DNA of 21,310 nucleotides from JBDSKH01 sp035495435 (GCA_035495435.1 DATJFV010000021.1:1-21310), one strand, 5' to 3'; counted from the first letter of the stretch, positions 1 to 7,102 are shown. Notes: generated by a model from the letters alone, not told the origin. A program made the numbers and translations.

Positions 1-121
1 GGAACAGGTCGTCGGCGGGGCTTTCACGCGCGACCAACTCGGCGACCCGGAGGAGGGCCGCCTGTTCGGCGATGAGCTGATCCACCACCGCCGCACCTGG
101 CACAGGCGTGACCTCATTCAT
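1..121 (-). CDS. GAF-domain sensor histidine kinase, N-terminal fragment (runs off the left edge)
   Basis: Only the first 40 codons are in the window, starting at ATG 121 and reading leftwards. The visible residues (MNEVTPVPG..., then an AEQAALLRVAELVARE stretch followed by SPADDLF) match the helix that leads into GAF domains of actinobacterial sensor histidine kinases; that is recalled family resemblance, and no kinase motif is visible. The gene is divergent from the NarL-type response regulator at 218, separated by 96 bases that must hold both promoters, so the two probably form a two-component pair. The product could also be another GAF protein such as a phosphatase or cyclase. The kinase call rests mainly on the neighbour and on the N-terminal wording. 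Confidence 0.65.
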   Translation of the reverse strand, partial: MNEVTPVPGAAVVDQLIAEQAALLRVAELVARESPADDLF

Positions 122-217
122 GGCGTTCGACTCCGACCGGGTCAATCTGTCACTCTTGCGAGGGTTGAGAACCCCAGAATGCAGGGAAAGCCGAATCCGC
201 GATAGAGGCCGGAGCAC

Positions 218-874
218 ATGGGAACTCGAGTAGTCGTCGTCGATGACGACGTGCTGTTGAGGGAGGGCCTGGCGAGCCTTCTGGTTCGTACCGGCCACGA
301 CGTGATCGCCCAAGCATCCGACACCGACGGTCTGCTCGATGTCGTGCGCGACCTGCGACCCGATCTGCTGGTCATCGACATCCGGATGCCGCCGACGCAC
401 ACCATAGAAGGGCTGGTCGCCGCGAGGGCGGTACGCAGCGCGTACCCGGACGTGCGGATTCTGGTGCTCTCGTCCTACGTCGAAGTCGAACACGCCCTCG
501 ACCTGTTGAGCAGCGGCTCAGGAATCGGGTACCTGCTGAAGCAGCGCATCACCGAGATCGACACCTTCATCGCATCGCTCAACCGGGTGGTCGCCGGCGA
601 GTCGGTCATCGACCCCGCACTCGTGGAGGAACTGGTGCTCGCGCGCCGAACGAGAAACCCCTTGGACTCGCTCACCCCACGAGAACGCGACGTCCTCGTG
701 CTGATGGCAGAGGGCCGGTCGAACCTCGGCATCAGCAAGGCACTGCACCTGTCGGAGGGCACCGTCGAGAAGCACGTGCACCACATCCTGAACAAGCTCG
801 ACCTCGGCAGCGACGATGACGCCAGCCACCGGCGCGTGCTCGCGGTGCTCAGCTATCTGGATCGCGCGCACTGA
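218..874 (+). CDS. NarL/FixJ-family response regulator
   Basis: A 218-aa two-domain response regulator. Residues 1-120 form the receiver: acidic pocket D9-D11, phospho-acceptor D54 in VIDIRMPP, switch residue S85, and conserved K108. A LuxR-type helix-turn-helix follows at about residues 150-205 (LTPRERDVLVLMAEGRSN, then LSEGTVEKHVHHILNKL). It should bind DNA when phosphorylated by its cognate kinase, probably the divergent GAF protein at the left edge. The start is ATG 218, preceded by GGAG (211-214) and AGAGG (204-208); the second has the better spacing. The target genes cannot be told from the sequence. Its stop lies only 15 bases before the left direct repeat of the tRNA-bounded island, so it is the last chromosomal gene before that insertion and was originally convergent with the tRNA-Arg gene. 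Confidence 0.95.
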   Translation: MGTRVVVVDDDVLLREGLASLLVRTGHDVIAQASDTDGLLDVVRDLRPDLLVIDIRMPPTHTIEGLVAARAVRSAYPDVRILVLSSYVEVEHALDLLSSGSGIGYLLKQRITEIDTFIASLNRVVAGESVIDPALVEELVLARRTRNPLDSLTPRERDVLVLMAEGRSNLGISKALHLSEGTVEKHVHHILNKLDLGSDDDASHRRVLAVLSYLDRAH

Positions 875-889
875 CGCGAGGTCCTCGTA

Positions 890-913
890 GTGCGCCCGGA
901 GGGATTCGAACCC
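890..913 (-). repeat. Left island attachment repeat (displaced tRNA-Arg 3' end)
   Basis: Identical over 24 bases to 6959-6982. It covers the discriminator base, the 3' acceptor strand, and the T arm of the tRNA up to the T-loop. Identity stops abruptly on both sides. It is not a functional tRNA because nothing resembling the D or anticodon arm follows. Confidence 0.88.
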
Positions 914-1034
914 TAGATCGAGGGTTGGAACCGCTGGAAAGAGGACTCGATCCCAATGAATATCGGGGCTCTTGGTCTAGTTGGGTTTCTAGTGATCGCG
1001 AGAACCCCGGGTAACTTTGGGGCTACTTTCTAGT
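905..1034. other. Left-end recombination region: inverted repeat and three TCTAGT boxes
   Basis: A 10-bp inverted repeat with one mismatch (TTCGAACCCT at 905-914, AGGGTTGGAA at 921-930) straddles the inner edge of the attachment repeat. Further in, TCTAGT occurs three times, at 976-981, 988-993 and 1029-1034. CTAG is normally scarce in GC-rich DNA, so this density is notable. Core-type and arm-type integrase sites are arranged in this general way, but no consensus is known for this element. The boxes could equally be operators or transcription-end signals of the convergent KAP gene, which stops at 1051. No gene is visible between 875 and 1050. Confidence 0.35.
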
Positions 1035-1050
1035 AGTACCTACGAATTGG

Positions 1051-4000
1051 TCACTTCGACCTTGTCCCGAACACCCGATCCCAAACTGCACCAATACCCC
1101 TCTTATTTAGGAACTGCAGATCGACGAGGTTCGAGATTCGTTGGCGGCTGAGTGTGTTCGGGTTCTTGGAGACCATTCCTTCCAGCAGGGCTCGAATGCG
1201 TGATCGCTCCTGAGGGGAAACAGAGGGGCCGCGTTCGAGAAGCGTCGCGAGCGTGTTGAGATCTTGCTGGGCGCCGGCCGAGGCAAGGACGGGCGCCACC
1301 GCCACCACGGCCCGCCTGTAGACGCGGGAGGTCGGAGGCGCAGCGAGCAATGGGCGAAGTGCCTCCTCGCGCTGCGGAGCGGAAGTTGCCGTTCGCACCA
1401 AAGTCAATTCGGGATCGACAGCGTCGTCCGGGAGCTGTTCCCCGGCCGCCGCTAGAGCTCGATCCGAATCGTCCTCGCCGAGCAGTTCGCGCCACATTAG
1501 GACACGCTGGACCTCGTCGACAGCGGAGGCCCACCCCTTAAGAAGGTCGCTCGTGAAAACCGCGGAAGGTAGCGAGCTCCGGACGCGCTCGACCTCCGCG
1601 AACGAGGGTCCAGACTCGAGCCAGGCTCCGACGATCGCCGGGTCTGCCGGATATCTCGCGACCACGGACGGGGCGCTAACTAGTCCGGTGGTGTCAGACT
1701 TCAGCCCGGCCTGGCATCTGACGACGACTGACGTCGCGAAGTCGTTGGAACTCCAGTCAAGCTCCTCGGCTAGTCTGCGTCGCAGTGAGCCAGGCAGCGC
1801 GGCGACGGCTGCCAGGAGCGAATCTTGCGCAGTGGCGTCGGCAGCGCCGTCGTACGCAACAAGGGCGACTGAAAGCTGCAGCTCCTCGATGGCTGAATCT
1901 TCACCCACGAGTGATGCGACTACGTTCAGCAGTTCAAACGCGGACTGCACCCTGGTCGATGTCCAGTCGGCGACCGCAGCAAGTGGCTGAGCAGCGTCCA
2001 CCAATCCCCGGATTGACAGAACCGACTTGGGTTTCAAACCGGTCATCGCGCGTGCGTTGAGCACCGCATTCGTCTGAGCGACATCGTCGGTGCTGCTCGA
2101 GCCAAGTTGAATAACGGCCTCAAGGGCTTGCTGCAGCTTGAGCGAATCGACCTCCTGCTCGCTGACCAGTCGGGGTACCCAACGTGCAGCGGCTTCTTCA
2201 GGACGCGCTGCAATGGCTTCCAATATCTCGCTGGTTCGCAGCTCAACGTGGGTCGAAGATGCGGCACCAAGGACGAGTTCATCGTGCAAATCAAGAGGCC
2301 AGCCGTCGCGACCGTACAAGTCGACCAACACCCGCCTTAGAGCACGGCGAACGGACCCGGAGTCGCGGTAAGGGCCGGAAAGGAGTTGCCCAAAGGCTAG
2401 TCGCGCTCGGTCGGACAATGCTTCGTAGTCGGCGACCGCTTGTTCGGCTCCAGCTGCGTCGGCAACTGCAACCCCGCGCCGGGTTGTCGCCGTGACGCTC
2501 TCGGGCTCAGCGATTGTGAAAGTTGCGTGGAGAGCGTTTGGGAAGCTTGCGAAGACCGGGTCACCCAAGCGGTCGGTTCGCTTCAAGAGCTCGCTCATTG
2601 TCTGCGGGTGATCTAGCGAATCGAGAGCCGCCGTAGTCAGCAGCAGATCGGAGTACGCGAGAAAGTCAATGTCAACGCTGTCTGCATTGATGCGTTCGAC
2701 AACAGAAGCTTTGGTGGCCGATCGGTCGCTCCCCCACCCGTCGAACGCAGCCGCGAGTACCTCTTTCGCTTCGCCGACGAACGACCGGAGAAATCCGCGA
2801 GCGGCGGTAGACGACTCTGCAACCTTCGCGCGCTCAGCGTCCAGGCCCGTCCAGGTGCTGCGCAGTGCGTATTTCAGGGCGTCAAGCTCAGTGACTGAGA
2901 GCATCTCAGCGATCTCGCCGATCAGCACGAGTACGGACGAGCGTTCGTCCCCCGGAAGTTCTGTCTCCAGCTGCTCGAGAAGATAAGTTACGGCCTGCAC
3001 GCGATCAGCAACGTTCGCGGCTGATAGCAGCGCGACAGCCTCGCCACGTGACACGCCGGCAGGATCTTGAAGCAGGTTGTAGATCTCTGGATCGTCGAAC
3101 TTGAGCAGACCGCCGTCAGCGTGCATGAGTATCAAATCGGCGCGAGGAAGTGTGACGTTGAGTTCCAATAGTCGGCGGACGTACGTGCGCACCTCATCCC
3201 GAAGCTCGTCGCCGATGGCTTTCCGTTCGACCTTCTGAGCATTGGGATCCCCGACCAAGACGTCGGCCTCAAGGTCGTCGAGCTCGTCCGGTGCGGCCGA
3301 GTCCGCCGGTTCCCCGCTACCGCCAGCCGCTAGATCCGCCTCGCGCAGGCCGCTCGCGATCCGACCAAGCGTGCGGGTGTCTTGTTCCATCGCGTTCGCG
3401 ACTCCGGGAAACTCGGTCTGGATTACGGTCCAGGCTGCGATCTCCTCAGCCCTGTCGATCCACTCGAAGCCCATTGACTCATACAGCCGCATGTTGATCG
3501 CAAAATCGTTCAACAGCACTTTCGTGCGACGAGGGCTCGTTAGATGAATCGGCGACAGAAGTTGGACAACGCGCCGGAGGAACTCGGGCGATCGATCGTT
3601 CAGCGAGCCCCACACGCCGCGCTTATTGGCGACGAGAGATAGCGCGTAGCGCCGGGGGCCGTGGTGAGGCTGAGGAGGCAAAGAGACCTGGTATTGAAAG
3701 ATCTTGTCGAGGTATTCCCCCGCGGTCGCGTAATACGCGCCTCCTTCCTGCAAGGGCACTTTATTTGGGGTCTCCGCACTGACAGCTTCTGCAATAGCCG
3801 CTCGATCGAAAGCAACCACAAAGACACAACGCTCGTGACCGAGGAAGGTGCGCAAGCCCTCCAGGGTCGTCATGACGTCCTTTGGGGCGCATCTGTCCAG
3901 CTCGTCGATAAGAATCGCGAACCGCTCTCCCGGCCGCTGGTCTAAGAGCTCATTGAAGAGACTCCTGAACTGACTAACGAAACTTGGCTGTGCTTCCTCG

Positions 4001-4677
4001 ACATCGACTTTGGATATGTTCGCGAGGGTTGAGAGCACTAGGTAAATGACTGACGAACCGGCACCGAAACTTATCCACCCGATCCAAATCGGCCAGAAGC
4101 GGGGGAAGAAGTCATCGGGGGGCCCGGTCAGCGAAGTCTGAAGCAGCGGAAGTCCGACCACGACGCCCACGGCGATTACCACGGCCGCGGCGATGATGCC
4201 CCGCCGCTTCTTGGCGTCACCGGTCGAAATGAAGGGAAGTTTGATCGAGCGCTTTACTGCGAACAACCTTTCGTCCATGCCAGGAAACCCGAGTTCGGAC
4301 GAGATCTCCGCTAGAAAGTTCTCGCGGAAGCCCGCTCCAGCGTTTTGCCAAGCGTCGAACCGCACCGGTGTCAGTGGTTTGGCTAGACGTCCGAGCTCTT
4401 GTTCGAGGAGACCAAAGAAGCTGCTCTTACCGGACCCCCACGGGCCGAATACGGCGATGTTCAGCTGACGTTCGGCAGTTCCAGCTAGTTGGGCAACGCG
4501 GCGGGCCGTGCTCCTATGGTTCAGCAGGTCGAGTTCGTCCGGGATCGACGTAGAGCCGGCGATCTTGTCGAGCGGCTCGTCGCGGACCAGATCCTCGATT
4601 GTGAGCGGCGACTCGGTGGGCGGCGTGGGCACGACCGGAGGCGTGGACTTAGCCACGCCCGCCCCGCACTTCGACAT
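1051..4677 (-). CDS. KAP-family P-loop NTPase with inserted membrane segments, candidate phage-defence protein
   Basis: A 1208-aa protein. Walker A is GPWGSGKSS (residues 78-86). Two hydrophobic segments follow at about 160-182 and 195-219. Walker B is ILIDELDRC (255-263), followed by FDRAAIAEAV (290-299) and YLDKIFQYQVSLPP (322-335). Membrane segments between the Walker motifs are the hallmark of KAP NTPases, the family that includes Kidins220/ARMS and the F-plasmid exclusion protein PifA. After about residue 420 no motif is recognised for nearly 800 residues; this part is rich in Ala, Leu and acidic residues and looks helical. The N-terminus is proline-rich and cytoplasmic in character. The start ATG 4677 lacks a clear ribosome binding site; the GTG eight codons in (4656) is an alternative. 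It is divergent from the Abi-like cassette across about 600 bases. Role in defence is inferred from family and island context. Confidence 0.92.
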   Translation of the reverse strand: MSKCGAGVAKSTPPVVPTPPTESPLTIEDLVRDEPLDKIAGSTSIPDELDLLNHRSTARRVAQLAGTAERQLNIAVFGPWGSGKSSFFGLLEQELGRLAKPLTPVRFDAWQNAGAGFRENFLAEISSELGFPGMDERLFAVKRSIKLPFISTGDAKKRRGIIAAAVVIAVGVVVGLPLLQTSLTGPPDDFFPRFWPIWIGWISFGAGSSVIYLVLSTLANISKVDVEEAQPSFVSQFRSLFNELLDQRPGERFAILIDELDRCAPKDVMTTLEGLRTFLGHERCVFVVAFDRAAIAEAVSAETPNKVPLQEGGAYYATAGEYLDKIFQYQVSLPPQPHHGPRRYALSLVANKRGVWGSLNDRSPEFLRRVVQLLSPIHLTSPRRTKVLLNDFAINMRLYESMGFEWIDRAEEIAAWTVIQTEFPGVANAMEQDTRTLGRIASGLREADLAAGGSGEPADSAAPDELDDLEADVLVGDPNAQKVERKAIGDELRDEVRTYVRRLLELNVTLPRADLILMHADGGLLKFDDPEIYNLLQDPAGVSRGEAVALLSAANVADRVQAVTYLLEQLETELPGDERSSVLVLIGEIAEMLSVTELDALKYALRSTWTGLDAERAKVAESSTAARGFLRSFVGEAKEVLAAAFDGWGSDRSATKASVVERINADSVDIDFLAYSDLLLTTAALDSLDHPQTMSELLKRTDRLGDPVFASFPNALHATFTIAEPESVTATTRRGVAVADAAGAEQAVADYEALSDRARLAFGQLLSGPYRDSGSVRRALRRVLVDLYGRDGWPLDLHDELVLGAASSTHVELRTSEILEAIAARPEEAAARWVPRLVSEQEVDSLKLQQALEAVIQLGSSSTDDVAQTNAVLNARAMTGLKPKSVLSIRGLVDAAQPLAAVADWTSTRVQSAFELLNVVASLVGEDSAIEELQLSVALVAYDGAADATAQDSLLAAVAALPGSLRRRLAEELDWSSNDFATSVVVRCQAGLKSDTTGLVSAPSVVARYPADPAIVGAWLESGPSFAEVERVRSSLPSAVFTSDLLKGWASAVDEVQRVLMWRELLGEDDSDRALAAAGEQLPDDAVDPELTLVRTATSAPQREEALRPLLAAPPTSRVYRRAVVAVAPVLASAGAQQDLNTLATLLERGPSVSPQERSRIRALLEGMVSKNPNTLSRQRISNLVDLQFLNKRGIGAVWDRVFGTRSK

Positions 4678-4846
4678 TCTGCGATGTCATCTTTGATTGA
4701 TCCACAATTGGCCCCTCGGGAGTGCGACTGGTTGTCGGTAGGCACGGAACTGTATGTCGCTCAAAACTTAGTGCCTCGACACTCACAAATACGGAGTCGG
4801 CAGAGTCATCCCGTTCGTGACAACGAAGTCCCTCTTGACCCGCAGA

Positions 4847-5071
4847 TCAGAGCGGGCCGATACCCAGAGTGCGATTCATGATGCCCAACAGATCGCCCCG
4901 TGCGCGCTGGAGTTCCGACACATCGACAGCGACCACCGCCTCGAGTGACTCGGCTGTCTGGTGTGCCTCGATGTAATCCACCACGAGGGCGCTTTCCGAG
5001 TGTCTCGCAGACCCCAAGTCTTGAGACCGATCCCACGCTCGTCGGTTAGAGCGCGCGTAGGGCGTGCACAA
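4847..5071 (-). pseudogene. Probable gene relic in the KAP/Abi-cassette intergenic region
   Basis: The 605 bases between the KAP start (4677) and the small gene at 5283 contain no convincing intact gene. One minus-strand frame ending at TGA 4847-4849 looks coding over its last 60 or so codons: the codon third positions are mostly G or C, and the residues (ALVVDYIEAHQTAESLEAVV, then DVSELQRARGDLLGIMNRTL) read like an amphipathic helical protein end. Upstream of about 5010 the coding look passes to another frame (DERGIGLKTWGLRD), as if a frameshift had occurred, and there is no credible start signal. I do not recognise the family. It may be a decayed gene of the island or a short real protein. 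Confidence 0.3.
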
Positions 5072-5160
5072 CTGGGCCCTGACAGGCCCACCGCCGTCTG
5101 GATGCCGGCTTCGGCGTGATTAGGTCACGGGTCGACGGTGATTTCTGGGCTGTTCGGTGT

Positions 5161-5187
5161 GGGATCGGGGATTGGCGACTCGAAGCG
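5161..5187 (+). repeat. Left copy of a diverged 27-bp direct repeat flanking the two-gene cassette
   Basis: Reads GGGATCGGGG-A-TTGGCG-A-CTCGAA-G-CG. It matches 6471-6497 at 24 of 27 positions in the same orientation. Weaker similarity continues about 50 bases further (GTTGCCG and CCGCGGAT occur in both). The pair brackets exactly the 5283-6353 genes. Confidence 0.6.
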
Positions 5188-5282
5188 TGTCGCAGCGGTT
5201 TGCGTTGCCGCTGGACGGATGCCGGGGTCGCCGCGGATATTGTTCTCATGGGTGGAGGTCACGCCCCAGATTGGAGGTCGAC

Positions 5283-5558
5283 GTGTCGGCAGGGCGTGAC
5301 TTCATTCGTGAACTCGCGAACATTCCGCGAGACGTCGTGAACGCCCACGCTGAGGGGCGCTTCGTGGAAGGGTTCAACGAGGCTGCGGCGATCAGCTTCG
5401 ACGCAATCGCGATCAAGATTGATTCCCTTAAGGAGCAGGTGCGCCAGGGCGGGGAACTCAGCACGTCAGAACAGGCCATGCTTGTCGGTCTAAGCGATCT
5501 TCGGTCGGATCTTGAGATTCGACTTCGTGACTACCTCTTCGACGACGCGGCGGACTGA
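5283..5558 (+). CDS. Small unknown protein, first gene of a putative abortive-infection pair
   Basis: A 91-aa product started at GTG 5283, chosen because GGAGG (5273-5277) lies five bases before it; an upstream ATG in the same frame (5157) would add about 40 residues without coding character. The protein is soluble and predicted helical: an N-terminal part (FIRELANIPRDVVNAHAEGR), an alanine-rich middle containing two lysines, and an acidic end (LRDYLFDDAAD). I recognise no family. Nine bases separate it from the 261-aa Abi-like protein, so the two are surely co-transcribed. A small soluble protein preceding a larger toxin-like one suggests an antitoxin or regulator, but this is inference only. 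Confidence 0.72.
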   Translation: MSAGRDFIRELANIPRDVVNAHAEGRFVEGFNEAAAISFDAIAIKIDSLKEQVRQGGELSTSEQAMLVGLSDLRSDLEIRLRDYLFDDAAD

Positions 5559-5567
5559 CCTTCGCGC

Positions 5568-6353
5568 ATGCCGCAGTTCTCACCGCAATCAGTAGGTATC
5601 CTCGCCCAGCTCCTTGATCGCGGCTGGCGGCACTCCGACCTCGACAACCTCATCCTTCGGTACCAGCTCACGGATGCACCGAAAAGGGGCGGCCAGGTGC
5701 CTAACAAGAAAGTCCGCGCCACGACCGCCCTCAGCGATGCACTGAACCGCGGTCAGTACGACACGATCAAGCGGATTATCGAGGAGTACATCGAGGACCG
5801 ATCGACTGATGTCGAAGAGCCTCTCATGAAGTCTTTCATCACCGAGCTTCGGGGCGACGGTTGGTCACTCGACGTTGTCGAGTATCAACCGACCAACCGG
5901 AGCCCGTGGGACACCAAGGTCTACACGCGGTACGAACTGAACGTGCTTGGAGGAGGCGTCGCGCCGCTCATCGATGACACGACGGCGCTGGGACGCCTCC
6001 TTGTGCGAAACTCACTGAATACGGCGGCTGGTCACTACAATCAGGCCGTCGATGCCAACGCATTGGGCAAGTGGGCCTCGGCTAATGGGCAACTGCGATC
6101 CGCGCTGGAGTCCGTACTCGTGGCGATATCTGACAAGCTCACGGGCACCCCTGCCGCTTCAGGCGGTGGCGCGATCAACGCCCTCGACCGGGCCGGCCAC
6201 TTCGACAAGGGTGCACGAAACTACATCGAAGGGCTCTGGACGCTAACGCATTCGAACGGTTCGCATCCCGGGCTGAGCGACGAAGAAGAATCGACCAATC
6301 GCATACAGGCCGTGACGGCAGCCATCGCGTACCTGCTTCGCCGCTTCATGTAG
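5568..6353 (+). CDS. Abortive-infection/HEPN-like protein
   Basis: A 261-aa soluble protein in two parts. Residues 1 to about 130 (AQLLDRGWRHSDLDNLILRY, then PNKKVRATTALSDAL) resemble the N-terminal modules found in AbiJ-type proteins. Residues from about 150 to 261 resemble the C-terminal 'abortive infection' domain: a helix with LRSALESVLVAISDKLTG, a glycine-rich turn, then GLWTLTHSNGSHPGLSDEEE and a final hydrophobic helix. These are recalled resemblances without a search. The canonical HEPN RNase motif (R-x4-6-H) is not obvious, so nuclease activity is uncertain. The start ATG 5568 has no clear ribosome binding site, and translation is probably coupled to the 91-aa gene ending nine bases earlier. 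Its place on a tRNA-bounded island beside a KAP NTPase supports an antiviral role. It could instead be a housekeeping DUF protein carried along. Confidence 0.82.
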   Translation: MPQFSPQSVGILAQLLDRGWRHSDLDNLILRYQLTDAPKRGGQVPNKKVRATTALSDALNRGQYDTIKRIIEEYIEDRSTDVEEPLMKSFITELRGDGWSLDVVEYQPTNRSPWDTKVYTRYELNVLGGGVAPLIDDTTALGRLLVRNSLNTAAGHYNQAVDANALGKWASANGQLRSALESVLVAISDKLTGTPAASGGGAINALDRAGHFDKGARNYIEGLWTLTHSNGSHPGLSDEEESTNRIQAVTAAIAYLLRRFM

Positions 6354-6470
6354 CTGCCGTCGTCACACCGCTCAGGGCGTTGCGGGTCGAGCAGGTACTC
6401 GCCTGGTCGGATCTCGGCTCCGACTCAGTGACGACTACTTTCCCGTGTCGCAAGCTGAGCCGCCCTCCTT

Positions 6471-6497
6471 GGGATCGGGGTTTGGCGGCTCGAAACG
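6471..6497 (+). repeat. Right copy of the diverged 27-bp direct repeat
   Basis: Partner of 5161-5187 with three mismatches. It lies in the 250-base stretch between the Abi-like gene stop (6353) and the transposase remnant, where no gene is visible. Two further short repeats, TGCGTGAGAG (6563-6572) and TGCGTGACAG (6586-6595), sit just before the remnant and may belong to the end of the old insertion sequence. Confidence 0.58.
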
Positions 6498-6603
6498 ACG
6501 CGAGGTTGCCGGAGAAGATGTCCGCGGATGTCCTGGGCGGGAGATCCAACTGTGAGAGCTGATGCGTGAGAGGTGAGTCGCGACATGCGTGACAGTCGCT
6601 TGC

Positions 6604-6831
6604 ATGTCGAAGCATCGGGTCGTGGTGTAGAAGGTCGTGGCGAAGCAGCTCGCAGTGACGCAGGCGGCTGCCGAACACCTTCTCAGCCGAAAGCAGATCT
6701 ACCTGCTCCTTGCCCGATACCGGGACGGGGGCCTGAACGCGGTCGAGCCTCGGTCGCGGCGCCCCAGAACGAACCCGAGCACGACTAGCGACACCATCCG
6801 GGGTCGGACTGTGCAGCTACGCAGCGCCTGA
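6604..6831 (+). pseudogene. IS481-type transposase, N-terminal remnant with a nonsense codon
   Basis: From ATG 6604 the frame reads MSKHRVVV, then TAG (6628-6630), then continues as KVVAKQLAVTQAAAEHLLSR, KQIYLLLARYRDGG and EPRSRRPRTNPSTTSD until TGA at 6829-6831. This is the helix-turn-helix leader of IS481-family transposases, in which an EPRSRRP block follows the recognition helix. The in-frame TAG probably replaced a sense codon. The catalytic DDE core, normally a further 250 or so residues, is absent, so the element is dead. It lies where the integrase of a tRNA-inserted island would be expected. Confidence 0.75.
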
Positions 6832-6894
6832 CCGCGGCCAGCCATGATGCCGGACCAGTGACCCCGACCGCAGCTACTGGCGCAACCTAAGACA

Positions 6895-6919
6895 AGAGCC
6901 CGGCCGGTGGCCGGGCTCT
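6895..6919 (-). terminator. Rho-independent-like hairpin downstream of tRNA-Arg
   Basis: A perfect 11-bp stem (AGAGCCCGGCC / GGCCGGGCTCT) with a 3-base loop (6906-6908). In the direction of tRNA transcription it is followed by TGTCTT, a weak T-rich tail. It lies 40 bases beyond the tRNA 3' end and inside the island, so the island brought this terminator with it. Confidence 0.75.
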
Positions 6920-6958
6920 CACACAGATTCGTTACCGATGTCGCGACTCATAACTTCG

Positions 6959-6982
6959 GTGCGCCCGGAGGGATTCGAACCC
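6959..6982 (-). repeat. Right island attachment repeat (within the intact tRNA-Arg)
   Basis: The 24 bases identical to 890-913; 6960-6982 are the last 23 bases of the tRNA and 6959 the base after it. Because the crossover falls in the T arm/acceptor region, either parental sequence would leave a functional tRNA. Confidence 0.88.
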
Positions 6983-7032
6983 CCAACCTTCTGATCCGTA
7001 GTCAGATGCTCTATCCGTTGAGCTACGGGCGC
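6960..7032 (-). tRNA. tRNA-Arg, anticodon ACG
   Basis: A 73-base tRNA read leftwards from 7032. Acceptor strands GCGCCCG / CGGGCGC pair fully; D stem is GCTC/GAGC; anticodon stem is TCTGA/TCAGA with loop CTACGGA giving anticodon ACG (read as ICG, for CGU/CGC/CGA); the T arm is GGGGG-TTCGAAT-CCCTC with one G-T pair. The discriminator is A and CCA is not encoded (CCG follows), as is usual in actinobacteria. It serves as the attachment site of the island to its left. Confidence 0.97.
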
Positions 7033-7055
7033 AGTGTTGCGAACAACCTCACGAG

Positions 7056-7102
7056 TGTATCAGCGCCGCGGGGCACCTTGTATCAGCGCAGTCGGGGCAC
7101 CT
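7056..7102 (+). repeat. Imperfect tandem duplication upstream of the 7154 gene
   Basis: Two adjacent units of 23 and 24 bases (7056-7078 and 7079-7102) share TGTATCAGCGC and GGGGCACCT and differ only in the 3-4 bases between. They lie between the tRNA-Arg 5' end and the membrane-protein gene, in the region that must hold both divergent promoters. TAGACT at 7111-7116 is a possible -10 for the downstream gene. The repeat could be a doubled regulator site or a simple slippage product. Confidence 0.6.

Larger units (their letters stand above)
890..6982. mobile_element. tRNA-Arg-bounded genomic island (about 6.1 kb), no integrase visible
   Basis: Both ends carry the same 24-bp sequence (890-913 and 6959-6982), which is the 3' end of the tRNA-Arg gene, in the same orientation. 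The intact tRNA is on the right and the isolated copy on the left: the usual outcome of site-specific integration into a tRNA 3' end. Inside are a KAP P-loop NTPase, a two-gene Abi/HEPN-like cassette, a gene relic and a broken IS481-type transposase. The coding sequences are visibly richer in A+T than the flanking genes. No tyrosine or serine recombinase can be seen in any frame, so the island is either fixed, mobilised in trans, or has lost its integrase where the IS481 remnant now sits. Boundaries are seen; history is inferred. Confidence 0.72.

Noticed and set aside
890..913. A second tRNA gene at the left repeat
   Set aside because: Only the 3' acceptor strand and part of the T arm are present; no D arm, anticodon arm or 5' acceptor strand follows.
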